From a virus, in the IMG/VR virus record IMGVR_UViG_3300037993_000152, positions 1 through 37,331 of that record: a stretch of 37,331 nt of DNA; one strand, given 5' to 3'. The position numbers and the translations under genes were made by a program. This document shows positions 13,160 through 19,885 of the stretch, in pieces; within the stretch, counting starts at the first letter, position 1, and every line of letters starts with the position of its first letter. A model generated the notes under the pieces. It did no database searches, had not been told where the DNA came from, and worked only from the letters and a program-made list of their open reading frames with translations.

Positions 13160-13314
13160 TGCCAGCAGCGAAGAAACATCCCAAAATAATCTACATGCCT
13201 GGCGACTTCGGGGATCGCAAGATCAGGCGGGAGTATCGCAAGGCGGGCAAGGTGGTAGTTGTCCAGGAGCGGCAAGGGTTCGAGGTATACAGGCCGAAGG
13301 ATACAGCAAAGTGA
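13159..13314 (+). CDS. Small basic protein, 51 residues
   Basis: ATG 13159 overlaps the previous TGA and has GGAGGCGATC ten bases upstream. The product is basic with a GDFGDRKIRREYRKAGKVVVV core, which could bind nucleic acid. It ends 30 bases before the replication gene. No family is recognised. Confidence 0.5.
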   Translation: MPAAKKHPKIIYMPGDFGDRKIRREYRKAGKVVVVQERQGFEVYRPKDTAK

Positions 13315-13344
13315 ATAAATATTCATTAATGCAGGGGTGAGGGC

Positions 13345-14181
13345 GTGGCCTGGATAGAGAGTCATCAGGAACTGTTGGAACATCCCAAGACAAAGAAACT
13401 TATCAGAATGTTGGGTATCTCTGAAGTAGAAGCGATAGGGCATCTACACTGTCTCTGGTGGTGGGCGATGGATTACGCCCAGGACGGTGATCTATCCTGC
13501 TATGATGTTGCAGACATCGCTGATGCCGCTCACTGGAAAAGTGACCCGCAGCAGTTCGTCGATGTACTCTGTAATTGCGGTCCTGGTGGCAAGCCTGGAT
13601 TTATTGAGCGCACGGATGATTGGACATTGGCGATACATGACTGGCACAAGTATGGTGGAAAACTGCTTCGCCGCCGTCAGGCCGATGCGGAAAGGAAAAA
13701 GGAGTCCGAAAGAATTCCAAAGGATATCCAACGGAACTCCGAAGGAACTCCAAAGGAGTCCGCACGTAGAGAAGAGGACCCAAGAGAAGATCAGAATACA
13801 AAAGATTTAAAAGATCCTCCGTCGCCTCCGGCTCCGTCTCCCCTGTTTGAACAGGCGTGGCTCCTCTATCCCGTCAAGAAAGAGAAGCAAAAGGCGCTCG
13901 AACTCTGGCGTAAGGAAAAACTGGACCGGTTATTCGATGTGATCAGGAACGCGATAGATAGGCAGAACGCCACTAAGAAGGCTAATGATGCTGCCGGAAC
14001 ATTCTATCCCGAATTTCCCTATTTCCATCGATGGCTGAAAAACAGACGCTGGGAGGACGAGGACGCAGCTCCTTCTGTCGCTAATAGACCATTTGGCAAG
14101 AGCAGCCGCCTGAATGATTCTGAAATGCAAGCGCGTATTGCCGCCAAGGAAGAGAAATACAAAGACGTTTATCTGTCGTGA
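13345..14181 (+). CDS. Replisome organiser / replication initiator
   Basis: Residues 1-110 have the pattern of the N-terminal winged-helix domain of phage replisome organisers (WIESHQELLEHPKTKKLIRML, HLHCLWWWAMDYAQDGDLS, IHDWHKYGGKLL). A charged, Pro-rich linker (residues ~115-165) and a C-terminal region (FEQAWLLYPVKKEKQKALELW, FYPEFPYFHRWLKNRRWEDE) follow, also common in such proteins. It should bind the phage origin, perhaps within its own gene, and load host helicase. The start is GTG with a GGGG ribosome binding site; the helicase loader often found next is not present. Confidence 0.75.
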   Translation: MAWIESHQELLEHPKTKKLIRMLGISEVEAIGHLHCLWWWAMDYAQDGDLSCYDVADIADAAHWKSDPQQFVDVLCNCGPGGKPGFIERTDDWTLAIHDWHKYGGKLLRRRQADAERKKESERIPKDIQRNSEGTPKESARREEDPREDQNTKDLKDPPSPPAPSPLFEQAWLLYPVKKEKQKALELWRKEKLDRLFDVIRNAIDRQNATKKANDAAGTFYPEFPYFHRWLKNRRWEDEDAAPSVANRPFGKSSRLNDSEMQARIAAKEEKYKDVYLS

Positions 14182-14222
14182 GGCTGAAAGAACATTAATC
14201 CCATGGACTGGAGGCGACCCTG

Positions 14223-14507
14223 ATGCCCCGCCACTACTGCAGCCACGTCGAGATCACCGCCCACGCTCACTCCAAGTGGAGGCTGAGAGCGCCCGGCCAG
14301 GACGAGCTATCGCCGGGGATGATCATGGGGCGGCTCAACAACATACTGCGGCTCGGTGTCCAGCCTGACGCTGAAGGAGCAGTCTGGGTGCCGGTGACAA
14401 AAATTCTATCGGCGGTCTGCACGCCGGAACTGGATGGATGCTGGCGAGTGATTACGTACAAGTACCACGGAGAGTGGAGCATTTACGAACGGGAGGCGGC
14501 AAGATAG
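14223..14507 (+). CDS. Hypothetical phage protein
   Basis: ATG 14223 has GGAGGCGA eight bases upstream. The 94-residue protein has strands and one helix (ITAHAHSKWRLRAPGQDELSPGMIMGRLNNIL) and a C-terminal sheet (WRVITYKYHGEWSIYERE). It is translationally coupled to the next gene by a TAGTG overlap. No family is recognised. Confidence 0.65.
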   Translation: MPRHYCSHVEITAHAHSKWRLRAPGQDELSPGMIMGRLNNILRLGVQPDAEGAVWVPVTKILSAVCTPELDGCWRVITYKYHGEWSIYEREAAR

Positions 14508-14707
14508 TGGTAGCTAAGGTGCGCTCCGACTTGATCCTGAGACAACTGGCGAATCACGGAGCAGGCCGATGGGAAGTGTATGATGATTTGGCTCGATTCC
14601 TTAAAGAAGCGTTGAAAAAGTCATTGCCTCCTGAAATGGCAAGGTTGGTGGGAAGTATCGAGCAGGATGCTTCAAAGCTCAAAAGCATGCTGGAGGTGGC
14701 ACGATGA
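14507..14707 (+). CDS. Hypothetical phage protein, GTG start
   Basis: GTG 14507 overlaps the previous TAG and has GGGAGGCGG upstream; an in-frame ATG at 14438 lies inside the previous gene. The 66 residues are helical (LILRQLANHGAGRWEVYDDLARFLKEALKKS). Function unknown. Confidence 0.6.
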   Translation: MVAKVRSDLILRQLANHGAGRWEVYDDLARFLKEALKKSLPPEMARLVGSIEQDASKLKSMLEVAR

Positions 14708-15081
14708 TTTCACTGGAGACAGCCCAAAAACTCAAAGCGGCAAGGCTGAAGTGGGAGCCGCAGGTATTAGACTTTTATCAACTGTACGCAGGTAAGCCTT
14801 ACAGAGAGACTATTTGCCTCAGGGCAGACATGTTAGAAAGCGCCATAAAATGGGCTGACGACGAGGTGATAATATTCCTGCCTCGCCTCGACCAACTGCT
14901 GGCGGAGATTGAGAAGCGGGGCTGGATAGCGGATTCGGTAGCGGTTGACGGCGGCTATGCCTGCGACATCGCCTGGCTGTCAGAGACAGTGCACACCAAA
15001 TATCACACATTCAAAGGCGCCACCCGGGAAGAGGCGGCGGCATTGGCGCTGCTCTGGATCCTGGAGCAAAAGAAACCATGA
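14704..15081 (+). CDS. Conserved hypothetical phage protein
   Basis: This 125-residue protein starts at ATG 14704, overlapping the previous stop by 4 bases. It has a helical N-terminal half (AQKLKAARLKWEPQVLDFYQL) and a C-terminal ATREEAAALALLWILEQ helix that is common in small phage proteins. It is probably cytoplasmic. I cannot name the family. Confidence 0.65.
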   Translation: MISLETAQKLKAARLKWEPQVLDFYQLYAGKPYRETICLRADMLESAIKWADDEVIIFLPRLDQLLAEIEKRGWIADSVAVDGGYACDIAWLSETVHTKYHTFKGATREEAAALALLWILEQKKP

Positions 15082-15386
15082 AGCAACTGCCCGGCCTGAA
15101 GGAAAACGACATCGAGCACGCCGCCCGTGATTACCTGCTCTGGACTGGATGGTACACTTTTCACCTGCAGCAATCGCTGGGTTGTCACCCGGGGATTGCC
15201 GACCGGTACGCTATCAAGGACGGAGTCAGCGTCTGGATTGAGTTTAAGAAGCCGGGCGGCCGGCAGTCGGATTACCAGAAACTATTTCAGGCCGAGGTAA
15301 AGAGGCATGGCGGAGTCTATATTTTGGCCAAGAGTGTCGAGGACGTGATTGAAGGATTGAAAGGAGCGGTGACCAATGGCGTTTGA
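15078..15386 (+). CDS. VRR-NUC domain nuclease
   Basis: This 102-residue protein is a single VRR-NUC domain of the PD-(D/E)XK superfamily. The metal-binding residues are visible as D42 in GIADRY and E55-F-K57 in WIEFKK, with Q-S-D-Y-Q and RHGGVYILA downstream. Stand-alone VRR-NUC proteins are typical of phage replication modules and are thought to cleave branched or flapped DNA. Its position between the replication initiator and the late-regulator genes fits a role in resolving replication or recombination intermediates. Confidence 0.9.
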   Translation: MKQLPGLKENDIEHAARDYLLWTGWYTFHLQQSLGCHPGIADRYAIKDGVSVWIEFKKPGGRQSDYQKLFQAEVKRHGGVYILAKSVEDVIEGLKGAVTNGV

Positions 15387-15414
15387 AACCTACAAAGCGG
15401 GGGGGGGGCACTAA
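15376..15414 (+). CDS. Twelve-residue leader ending in a poly-G tract
   Basis: ATG 15376 has AAGGAG nine bases upstream. The frame reads MAFETYKAGGGH and stops at a TAA that overlaps the ATG of the next gene (TAATG). Ten G bases (15399-15408) lie inside. One extra G, or loss of two, would join this start in frame to the following 399-residue protein. The best ribosome binding site in the area belongs to this short frame, so it is either a coupling leader or the real N-terminus of the next gene. Confidence 0.45.
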   Translation: MAFETYKAGGGH

Positions 15415-16613
15415 TGCAAAAGACACCAATGCAAGCCATGGAGCAAGGCTTACCCATGACGGAGGCCCGGCAGATGCCACCGGACGCGCTGACCTACGAC
15501 GATTGCCGGCGCCTGCGGGAGGCGGAGTATCCGCAGTACGTGATCGCTGACCGGTATAGCATGTCAATTGCCGAATTCTACGAGAAACTGAAGGAATTCG
15601 GCTTGAAGAGAAACGGTAAGTCGTGGGATTTCCGGGCGCAGAAGACCGAGCCGGTGACCAGGTTGACCCCTGGGGATCTGACCCGGGAGCAGGCGGCCAG
15701 GATGCTGCTGGACAACGTATCGAAGCCGGACATCAAGAGAAAATACGGATTCCCGAATGACCCGGCTCTGTACCTGAAACTGGAGCAGTGGGGCCTGCAT
15801 AAGAAAGGATTACCGCCCGATTTTAAGGCGAAACAGGAGGAAACAAAGCGTATGGCAGCAGCGGTGCTGGAAGAGATCGAACATGGGGAGAAATCGGCGA
15901 TAAAGTGGCATGAGGATAAAGTCAAAAGCGATGTAATTTATGGTGCTGACCAGGAGCCGGATGAGGCCGCAGGTAACGTTACCACCGCGACTGCAGCAGA
16001 ATTTGCGCAGGATTTAATCGAGTGCACGCCAGGTTGGATACCGGAGACCCCGATCAGCGAGGCCGTCCACCAGGCCAAGGCCGCTGGCGAAATCAAGGTT
16101 GAGACGGTGGAGCGGCCGGCGCCGGAGCCATCCGGCAGTGTCAAGCTTGTCATCGAAGCGTCACAAGGACATATCGCAGAAACCTTCACTGAGGCCAATA
16201 AAATTCTCACCTCTGCCCTGTCGCCGGCAATCGACCTCTCCACCATGATCCGCTTCACTCCCAACAACTGCACCAACCAGCCCAAAAACATGCTGATCAC
16301 CATCACCAATAAAAACACGGTCCGGCTTTGCGCCGGCCTGATCGTCGCCGGCCCTGAGGCATACCAGAACGACAAGGCCAAGTTCGTGGCTGGGATTTGG
16401 CTCGATCCCGATGGCAGACGGATCGTCATCAAGCCGGGTGAGAACGGCTACAGGTTCAACGGCTCGAAGAGCATCATGAAGAAATGCAATGCCGCATCGG
16501 TATCAGCATTCGTGGCTGAGAAGGTAGCTCTGCCGGCGGTGTATCAGGCCGAGTGGAACGAGAGGGAAAGGGCCTGGGTGGGCCGGCTGGTGGAGAAAGC
16601 GGGGGTGGCATAG
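15414..16613 (+). CDS. Large early protein with two tandem HTH-like repeats
   Basis: The 399 residues have three parts. Two related 45-residue segments (LTYDDCRRLREAEYPQYVIA... at ~25-70 and LTREQAARMLLDNVSKPDIK... at ~80-125) each look like a helix-turn-helix with a following EFGLK/QWGLH. A low-complexity linker (~150-215) follows. The C-terminal 170 residues (IEASQGHIAETFTEANKIL, MLITITNKNTVRLCAGLIV, WLDPDGRRIVIKP) form a separate domain. A DNA-binding role is inferred from the repeats only. The ATG has only the poly-G tract as ribosome binding site. Confidence 0.65.
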   Translation: MQKTPMQAMEQGLPMTEARQMPPDALTYDDCRRLREAEYPQYVIADRYSMSIAEFYEKLKEFGLKRNGKSWDFRAQKTEPVTRLTPGDLTREQAARMLLDNVSKPDIKRKYGFPNDPALYLKLEQWGLHKKGLPPDFKAKQEETKRMAAAVLEEIEHGEKSAIKWHEDKVKSDVIYGADQEPDEAAGNVTTATAAEFAQDLIECTPGWIPETPISEAVHQAKAAGEIKVETVERPAPEPSGSVKLVIEASQGHIAETFTEANKILTSALSPAIDLSTMIRFTPNNCTNQPKNMLITITNKNTVRLCAGLIVAGPEAYQNDKAKFVAGIWLDPDGRRIVIKPGENGYRFNGSKSIMKKCNAASVSAFVAEKVALPAVYQAEWNERERAWVGRLVEKAGVA

Positions 16614-16889
16614 ATGTTCGATTTATCAAAGCTCTACCTGATCACAACAAACGACTGGTTTCATGCTAAGGACGGTCAGAATTATAAGGCTGTCTGGGGC
16701 AAAGCGCAGGTGGTCGAGGCCAAGAATGAACTTGGCTTCATTCCGAAGGCCGGGACAAACTGGTATGTGCGGGTCGGGGAAGGCGAGGGGTCTATGATCA
16801 TCGCCGGCTGTCAGGTCCATTACGTTCAGGAGTTCGAAAAGCGGCCGACTGGGAATAGTGTGTTGTGCATTGGAAAAGGAGTAGCGTGA
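16614..16889 (+). CDS. Conserved hypothetical phage protein
   Basis: This 91-residue, beta-rich protein starts directly after the previous stop. It has MFDLSKLYLITTNDWF at the start and GSMIIAGCQVHYVQEFEKRP near the end, and looks like a small soluble phage protein. The TGA overlaps the next ATG. Function unknown. Confidence 0.65.
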   Translation: MFDLSKLYLITTNDWFHAKDGQNYKAVWGKAQVVEAKNELGFIPKAGTNWYVRVGEGEGSMIIAGCQVHYVQEFEKRPTGNSVLCIGKGVA

Positions 16890-17104
16890 TGCTGAATATT
16901 AAGGTTGCCGACATCCCTGAAGATACGATCATGTTGGTCGTCGAAGACCCCGAACTCTGGAGACAGGCGCAGCGGCTAAATCCGGATGATGCTTTATTTG
17001 AATATGCTCGGCTACTTGTATCTAACGGACGGGCGGTCATGGTCAGGCGTGTGGGAGGAGCAATGATGCCGGAGCCAATAGGTATTCTTGGGCGAAAGTT
17101 GTAA
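16889..17104 (+). CDS. Hypothetical phage protein
   Basis: ATG 16889 overlaps the previous TGA and has AAAGGAG ten bases upstream. The 71 residues begin with a strand (MLNIKVADIPEDTIMLVVED) and a helix (PELWRQAQRLNPDDALFEYARLLV). It is the last gene of the early operon, followed by a terminator that points the other way. Function unknown. Confidence 0.6.
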   Translation: MLNIKVADIPEDTIMLVVEDPELWRQAQRLNPDDALFEYARLLVSNGRAVMVRRVGGAMMPEPIGILGRKL

Positions 17105-17111
17105 AAATAGA

Positions 17112-17136
17112 CAAAAAAAGCGCCCCTTCCGGAGCG
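17112..17136 (-). terminator. Leftward intrinsic terminator at the early/late boundary
   Basis: On the minus strand CGCTCC-GGAA-GGGGCG forms a 6-bp stem with a GNRA-type loop, followed by CTTTTTTT. On the plus strand the same hairpin has an A-C mismatch and no T-run, so it works for leftward transcripts only. No leftward gene lies to its right nearby, so it would stop antisense transcription into the early operon. Confidence 0.7.
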
Positions 17137-17181
17137 ACTATGCCAAGTCAATTATAACATATCTTCGGGAGGTGGCAAGGC

Positions 17182-17664
17182 TTGACCGAACAGGAATACA
17201 GGCAAGTTGAGAAATGGCTGTATTCGATTACAAGAATAGAAATTGCCATTGAGGGTTTGAAAAAGGCGCTTGAGCAATTGGACACGCGTCGGGCATCGCC
17301 GCCGACATGGATGAGCAACCCGACCGCAATACCGGTCATGGGTGGTGATCTCGACAGCCGTCAACAGCGTTGGGCTGAATTTCTGGATGAATACAACAAC
17401 CAACGGACTGATCTATTGCAGCACATCCAAGAAAAAGAGAGCCAGCTTGACTGTTTTAACAAGGTGCTCGATCAACTTCGGGATGAGGATGGAAAACTTG
17501 CGCAGTTGGTCAGATACAAATATCTCCATAAAATCAAGCCCGATTCGGTGATCTATGAAAATCACATATACGTCAGCAGAACAGAATTTTACAGGATGAG
17601 AAGCTATATTATACAATTCTTCTACGACTGTTACGCTGAGACTTTATTTCGCAAGGTTTCTTAG
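17182..17664 (+). CDS. Late-gene regulator (RinA/ArpU/DUF1492-like)
   Basis: The TTG start has GGGAGG nine bases upstream. The 160-residue protein opens with a coiled coil (EYRQVEKWLYSITRIEIAIEGLKKALEQL), has the IPVMGGDLDSRQQRWAEFLDEY block, a second helix pair, and a C-terminal region (LVRYKYLHKIKPDSVIYENHIYVSRTEFYRMRSYIIQFFYDCYAE) that resembles sigma-like HTH ends of RinA/ArpU activators. These activate late phage operons. It lies just before the repeats and minus-10 element at 17679-17736 and the packaging genes, which supports that role. Confidence 0.75.
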   Translation: MTEQEYRQVEKWLYSITRIEIAIEGLKKALEQLDTRRASPPTWMSNPTAIPVMGGDLDSRQQRWAEFLDEYNNQRTDLLQHIQEKESQLDCFNKVLDQLRDEDGKLAQLVRYKYLHKIKPDSVIYENHIYVSRTEFYRMRSYIIQFFYDCYAETLFRKVS

Positions 17665-17678
17665 GGTTGGCTGAACAA

Positions 17679-17711
17679 TTTTGGTACTATTCTGGTACAA
17701 TCCTGGGACTG
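17679..17711 (+). repeat. Three 11-bp direct repeats (TTYTGGTACWA)
   Basis: TTTTGGTACTA, TTCTGGTACAA and TCCTGGGACTG follow one another with no gap, giving one copy per helical turn. The third copy reaches the -35 position of the TATACT element downstream. The arrangement fits binding of an activator, most likely the protein encoded just upstream. Confidence 0.7.
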
Positions 17712-17736
17712 TTTAATGGATTTATGGTGTTATACT
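17708..17736 (+). promoter_or_regulatory. Candidate activator-dependent late promoter
   Basis: TATACT (17731-17736) is a good -10 box, but the -35 position (about 17708-17713) has no TTGACA-like sequence and is occupied by the end of the third 11-bp repeat. That is the layout of a promoter that needs an activator. It would drive 17806 onward. Confidence 0.5.
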
Positions 17737-17771
17737 TGCATCAATGGAGCCGTCACTTATCATGGGCTGTT

Positions 17772-17789
17772 TTATTTCACGTGAAATAA
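17772..17789. promoter_or_regulatory. 18-bp palindrome resembling a parS site
   Basis: TTATTTCACGTGAAATAA is a perfect 18-bp palindrome. Its central 16 bases differ from the bacterial parS consensus TGTTTCACGTGAAACA only by a symmetric G-to-A / C-to-T pair. It lies about 300 bases upstream of a ParB-like gene and in the leader of the gene at 17806. Confidence 0.6.
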
Positions 17790-17805
17790 TCCTGGAGATG
17801 GTGGA

Positions 17806-17967
17806 ATGAAAATCAACCTGGCAAAACTGCGGGGCGGAATGAAAGTGAAACTAGATGAGGTCCTGGGCAGGAGGCCCAGGATATACCAGAGAGACATCGA
17901 GGACTGCATGAGGCATGACGCCTATGTCCGTGATAGAGGCAGACTTAAGCAGACTAGGCACGGATGA
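17806..17967 (+). CDS. Small basic phage protein, 53 residues
   Basis: ATG 17806 has GGAG nine bases upstream. The product is very basic (MKINLAKLRGGMKVKLDEVL, RRPRIYQRDIEDCMRHDAYV, RDRGRLKQTRHG). Short Arg-rich proteins of this kind occur in front of ParB and terminase genes in phages and may bind nucleic acid. It is the first gene after the candidate late promoter. I cannot name the family. The bases from 17968 to 18083 hold no other convincing gene. Confidence 0.5.
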   Translation: MKINLAKLRGGMKVKLDEVLGRRPRIYQRDIEDCMRHDAYVRDRGRLKQTRHG

Positions 17968-18083
17968 AAAGACGAAGGTACTGCTGGCAGTCTTTGGGCA
18001 ATACGCTTGGCTAAGCCCCGGAAACTTTCTAGGTGCAAAGTTTTTTTCAGGCATTTCCTTCTTTTGGCAAAGGAGCGATTCAT

Positions 18084-18668
18084 TTGCAAATCAGGTCACT
18101 CCCACTAAAAAAGCTGAAGCCATCACCATACAACCCCAGGAAGAAACTTCACCCCGGCGATCCAGAATATGAAAAACTCAAGAAATCCATAATTGAGTTT
18201 GGCCTCGTCGAACCGCTCATTTTCAACATGGCCAGCGGCCATATAATCGGCGGCCACCTGCGCATTGAGATTATGCGAGACCTCGGATATACAAAAGCGG
18301 ACGTGGTAGAACTCGACCTCACCGACGAAAAAGAGAAAACACTCAATCTGGCATTAAATAAAATCTCTGGCGACTGGGACATGACCGCCTTGAAAGGTCT
18401 CTTGCAGGAACTTGATACCGGCAACATAGATATGGAACTCACCGGCTTCGACGCCACCGAGATCGAAGAACTGATGAACCAGACTTTCCAACCGACTAAC
18501 ATTGACGATCTCCTGAACGAACTCGACACCAGCCAGGCAATCGATAAACCTATCTGGGTGACCGTCAGAACATCCGCCGCAAATCAGGAAATCCTTGAAC
18601 GCTGTCTGGCCGTCCTTGAACAGAATCACATCAGAGTGGAGCGCAGCTATGGCGAAGCAATGGGGTAA
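18084..18668 (+). CDS. ParB/sulfiredoxin-like phage protein
   Basis: TTG 18084 is chosen because AAGGAG lies eight bases upstream; the frame is open further but has no better site. Residues 1-100 are a ParB-N domain: IRSLPLKKLKPSPYNPRKKL, then KSIIEFGLVEPLIFN and the nucleotide-binding GGHLR at 56-60. Phage forms often carry a fused DNA methyltransferase after this domain; here only a short C-terminal region follows (195 residues in all). It may bind DNA, use CTP, or act as a nuclease; the parS-like palindrome upstream makes DNA binding plausible. It overlaps the next gene by 20 bases. Confidence 0.8.
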   Translation: MQIRSLPLKKLKPSPYNPRKKLHPGDPEYEKLKKSIIEFGLVEPLIFNMASGHIIGGHLRIEIMRDLGYTKADVVELDLTDEKEKTLNLALNKISGDWDMTALKGLLQELDTGNIDMELTGFDATEIEELMNQTFQPTNIDDLLNELDTSQAIDKPIWVTVRTSAANQEILERCLAVLEQNHIRVERSYGEAMG

Positions 18669-19236
18669 GACGGACAACTCAATGGAAAAGGAAAAGGCAG
18701 AGCTCCGAAGTAGATATCTACCTGAAGAAGCTGTCGTGCTCGATTGCTTCTGCGGCAACGGCGAGATGTACCGCCGGGCATACTATGGGAAGGTCAAAGA
18801 ATATCACGGCCTGGATAAGACGAAAATCCATGACCCCAATATCTGCACGCTGATCGACAATATCACTTACATCACCCGGCATGATCTCGGCGAATACAAC
18901 GTCTTCGACCTGGATGACTACGGGTCTCCCTGGAAGCTGATATACCTGATTCTTAGAAAGCAGCCGCCAGGTGATATAACATTGTTCGTCACCGATGGGC
19001 TGGTGATGCACCAGAAGGTAGACGGCAAGGTGACCAAGTTTGTTTCAGCCATAGAAAGAATACCGCAACAGATGAACCTGCCGGGTATAAACAGATTCTA
19101 CGAGGATTTATTTGCTACGATGCTGCTGGACATAGAAGAAAGATACGGCTGGAAAACGACCAAAGCAGTTTACTTCCACAATAAGCGAAGGTCGGTCTAT
19201 TATTGGGCGCTGAAAATGAGCAAAACAGAAGCCTGA
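18649..19236 (+). CDS. SAM-fold methyltransferase-like protein
   Basis: ATG 18649 has GGAG eight bases upstream and overlaps the ParB-like gene. The 195-residue protein has a motif I (VVLDCFCGNGEM, residues ~28-40), an acidic motif II region (YHGLDKTKIHD) and FDLDDYGSPWKLIYLIL, which looks like a class I SAM-dependent fold with a D..DYGSP motif as in some tRNA methyltransferases. The last part (KTTKAVYFHNKRRSVYYWALKM) forms the closing sheet. The substrate is unknown. It may be the separated partner of the ParB-like protein. Confidence 0.65.
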   Translation: MAKQWGKTDNSMEKEKAELRSRYLPEEAVVLDCFCGNGEMYRRAYYGKVKEYHGLDKTKIHDPNICTLIDNITYITRHDLGEYNVFDLDDYGSPWKLIYLILRKQPPGDITLFVTDGLVMHQKVDGKVTKFVSAIERIPQQMNLPGINRFYEDLFATMLLDIEERYGWKTTKAVYFHNKRRSVYYWALKMSKTEA

Positions 19237-19511
19237 TGCAAAAACAGAACCCCGCCAACAAAGGGAAGTAGGGATCGGCAAAACCCGGCAAAACGTCAAA
19301 ACAGCATAATTACCACATTCAGAGGGGTAAAAAACACGAAAGCCACGCCAACACTGAATAGTAGCGACGCATTTAAGAGCGTTTTAAGGCATGGCAGAAC
19401 CAAGATACATACAAACACACAGAGAAAAAATTAACCCTAGCTTAAAAGACATCCTAAGAAGGAGCAATCAGAAGCGAGAGCGAGCAAATTAAAGCAAAAC
19501 GAATAAAAACC
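19237..19511 (+). other. A-rich intergenic stretch without a convincing gene
   Basis: About 275 bases are rich in A and C and poor in T on the plus strand. One 33-codon frame (19391-19492, MAEPRYIQTHREKIN...) is basic and ends properly, but the only possible ribosome binding site is one base from its ATG, so I leave it as unlikely. No hairpin with a T-run is seen. The stretch separates the ParB/methyltransferase pair from the promoter at 19512. Confidence 0.5.
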
Positions 19512-19540
19512 TTGTAGTATCATACCATACGTGATATAAT
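19512..19540 (+). promoter_or_regulatory. Promoter for SPL gene and packaging operon
   Basis: TTGTAG (19512-19517) and a perfect TATAAT (19535-19540) are 17 bases apart. TATCA/TGATA motifs at 19518 and 19532, and a CGTGATA (19530) to TATCACG (19556) inverted repeat, surround the -10 box and the start site, so a regulator probably binds here. Confidence 0.65.
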
Positions 19541-19564
19541 AGAAATAAATGGAGGTATCACGCT

Positions 19565-19885
19565 ATGGTCTACAATCAAGAAGTACGCCACATGGCAGCC
19601 GTCAAGGCCTGGTTCACCAGGCGGGAGCAAATGGGAGAGCGGGAATGCTACAGGCTCGAAGAACTCAGGGAGAACAAGCTGGAACGAAAGCAATTATACA
19701 AAGCGATCCTCTCGCTGGGCGGCATCAAAGATAAAGACTACGAATGCATCCCTACTCACCTGAAAAGAAAAACCGGCAGCACACTGGACATGGTTGCCCA
19801 GGAATTAACCAGCATCATCGGATCGCTTTACGAAGATGGCAATGACCTCTACCAGGCCATCATGAAGGCAGGTGAGGTCACATGA
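19565..19885 (+). CDS. Hypothetical protein preceding the SPL gene
   Basis: GGAGG lies nine bases upstream of ATG 19565. The 106-residue protein is helical and charged (EVRHMAAVKAWFTRREQMGERECYRLEELRENKLERKQLYKAIL). It ends in LYQAIMKAGEV and overlaps the radical SAM gene by 4 bases, so the two are probably made together. No family is recognised. Confidence 0.6.
   Translation: MVYNQEVRHMAAVKAWFTRREQMGERECYRLEELRENKLERKQLYKAILSLGGIKDKDYECIPTHLKRKTGSTLDMVAQELTSIIGSLYEDGNDLYQAIMKAGEVT

Noticed and set aside
17915-18172. An 85-codon plus-strand frame before the ParB-like gene
   Set aside because: It overlaps two better supported genes, has no ribosome binding site, and its second half is a frame-shifted shadow of the ParB domain.
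19391-19492. A 33-residue basic peptide gene in the intergenic stretch
   Set aside because: The only ribosome-binding-like bases (AAGG) lie one base from the ATG, and the sequence is biased by the A-rich composition of the stretch.
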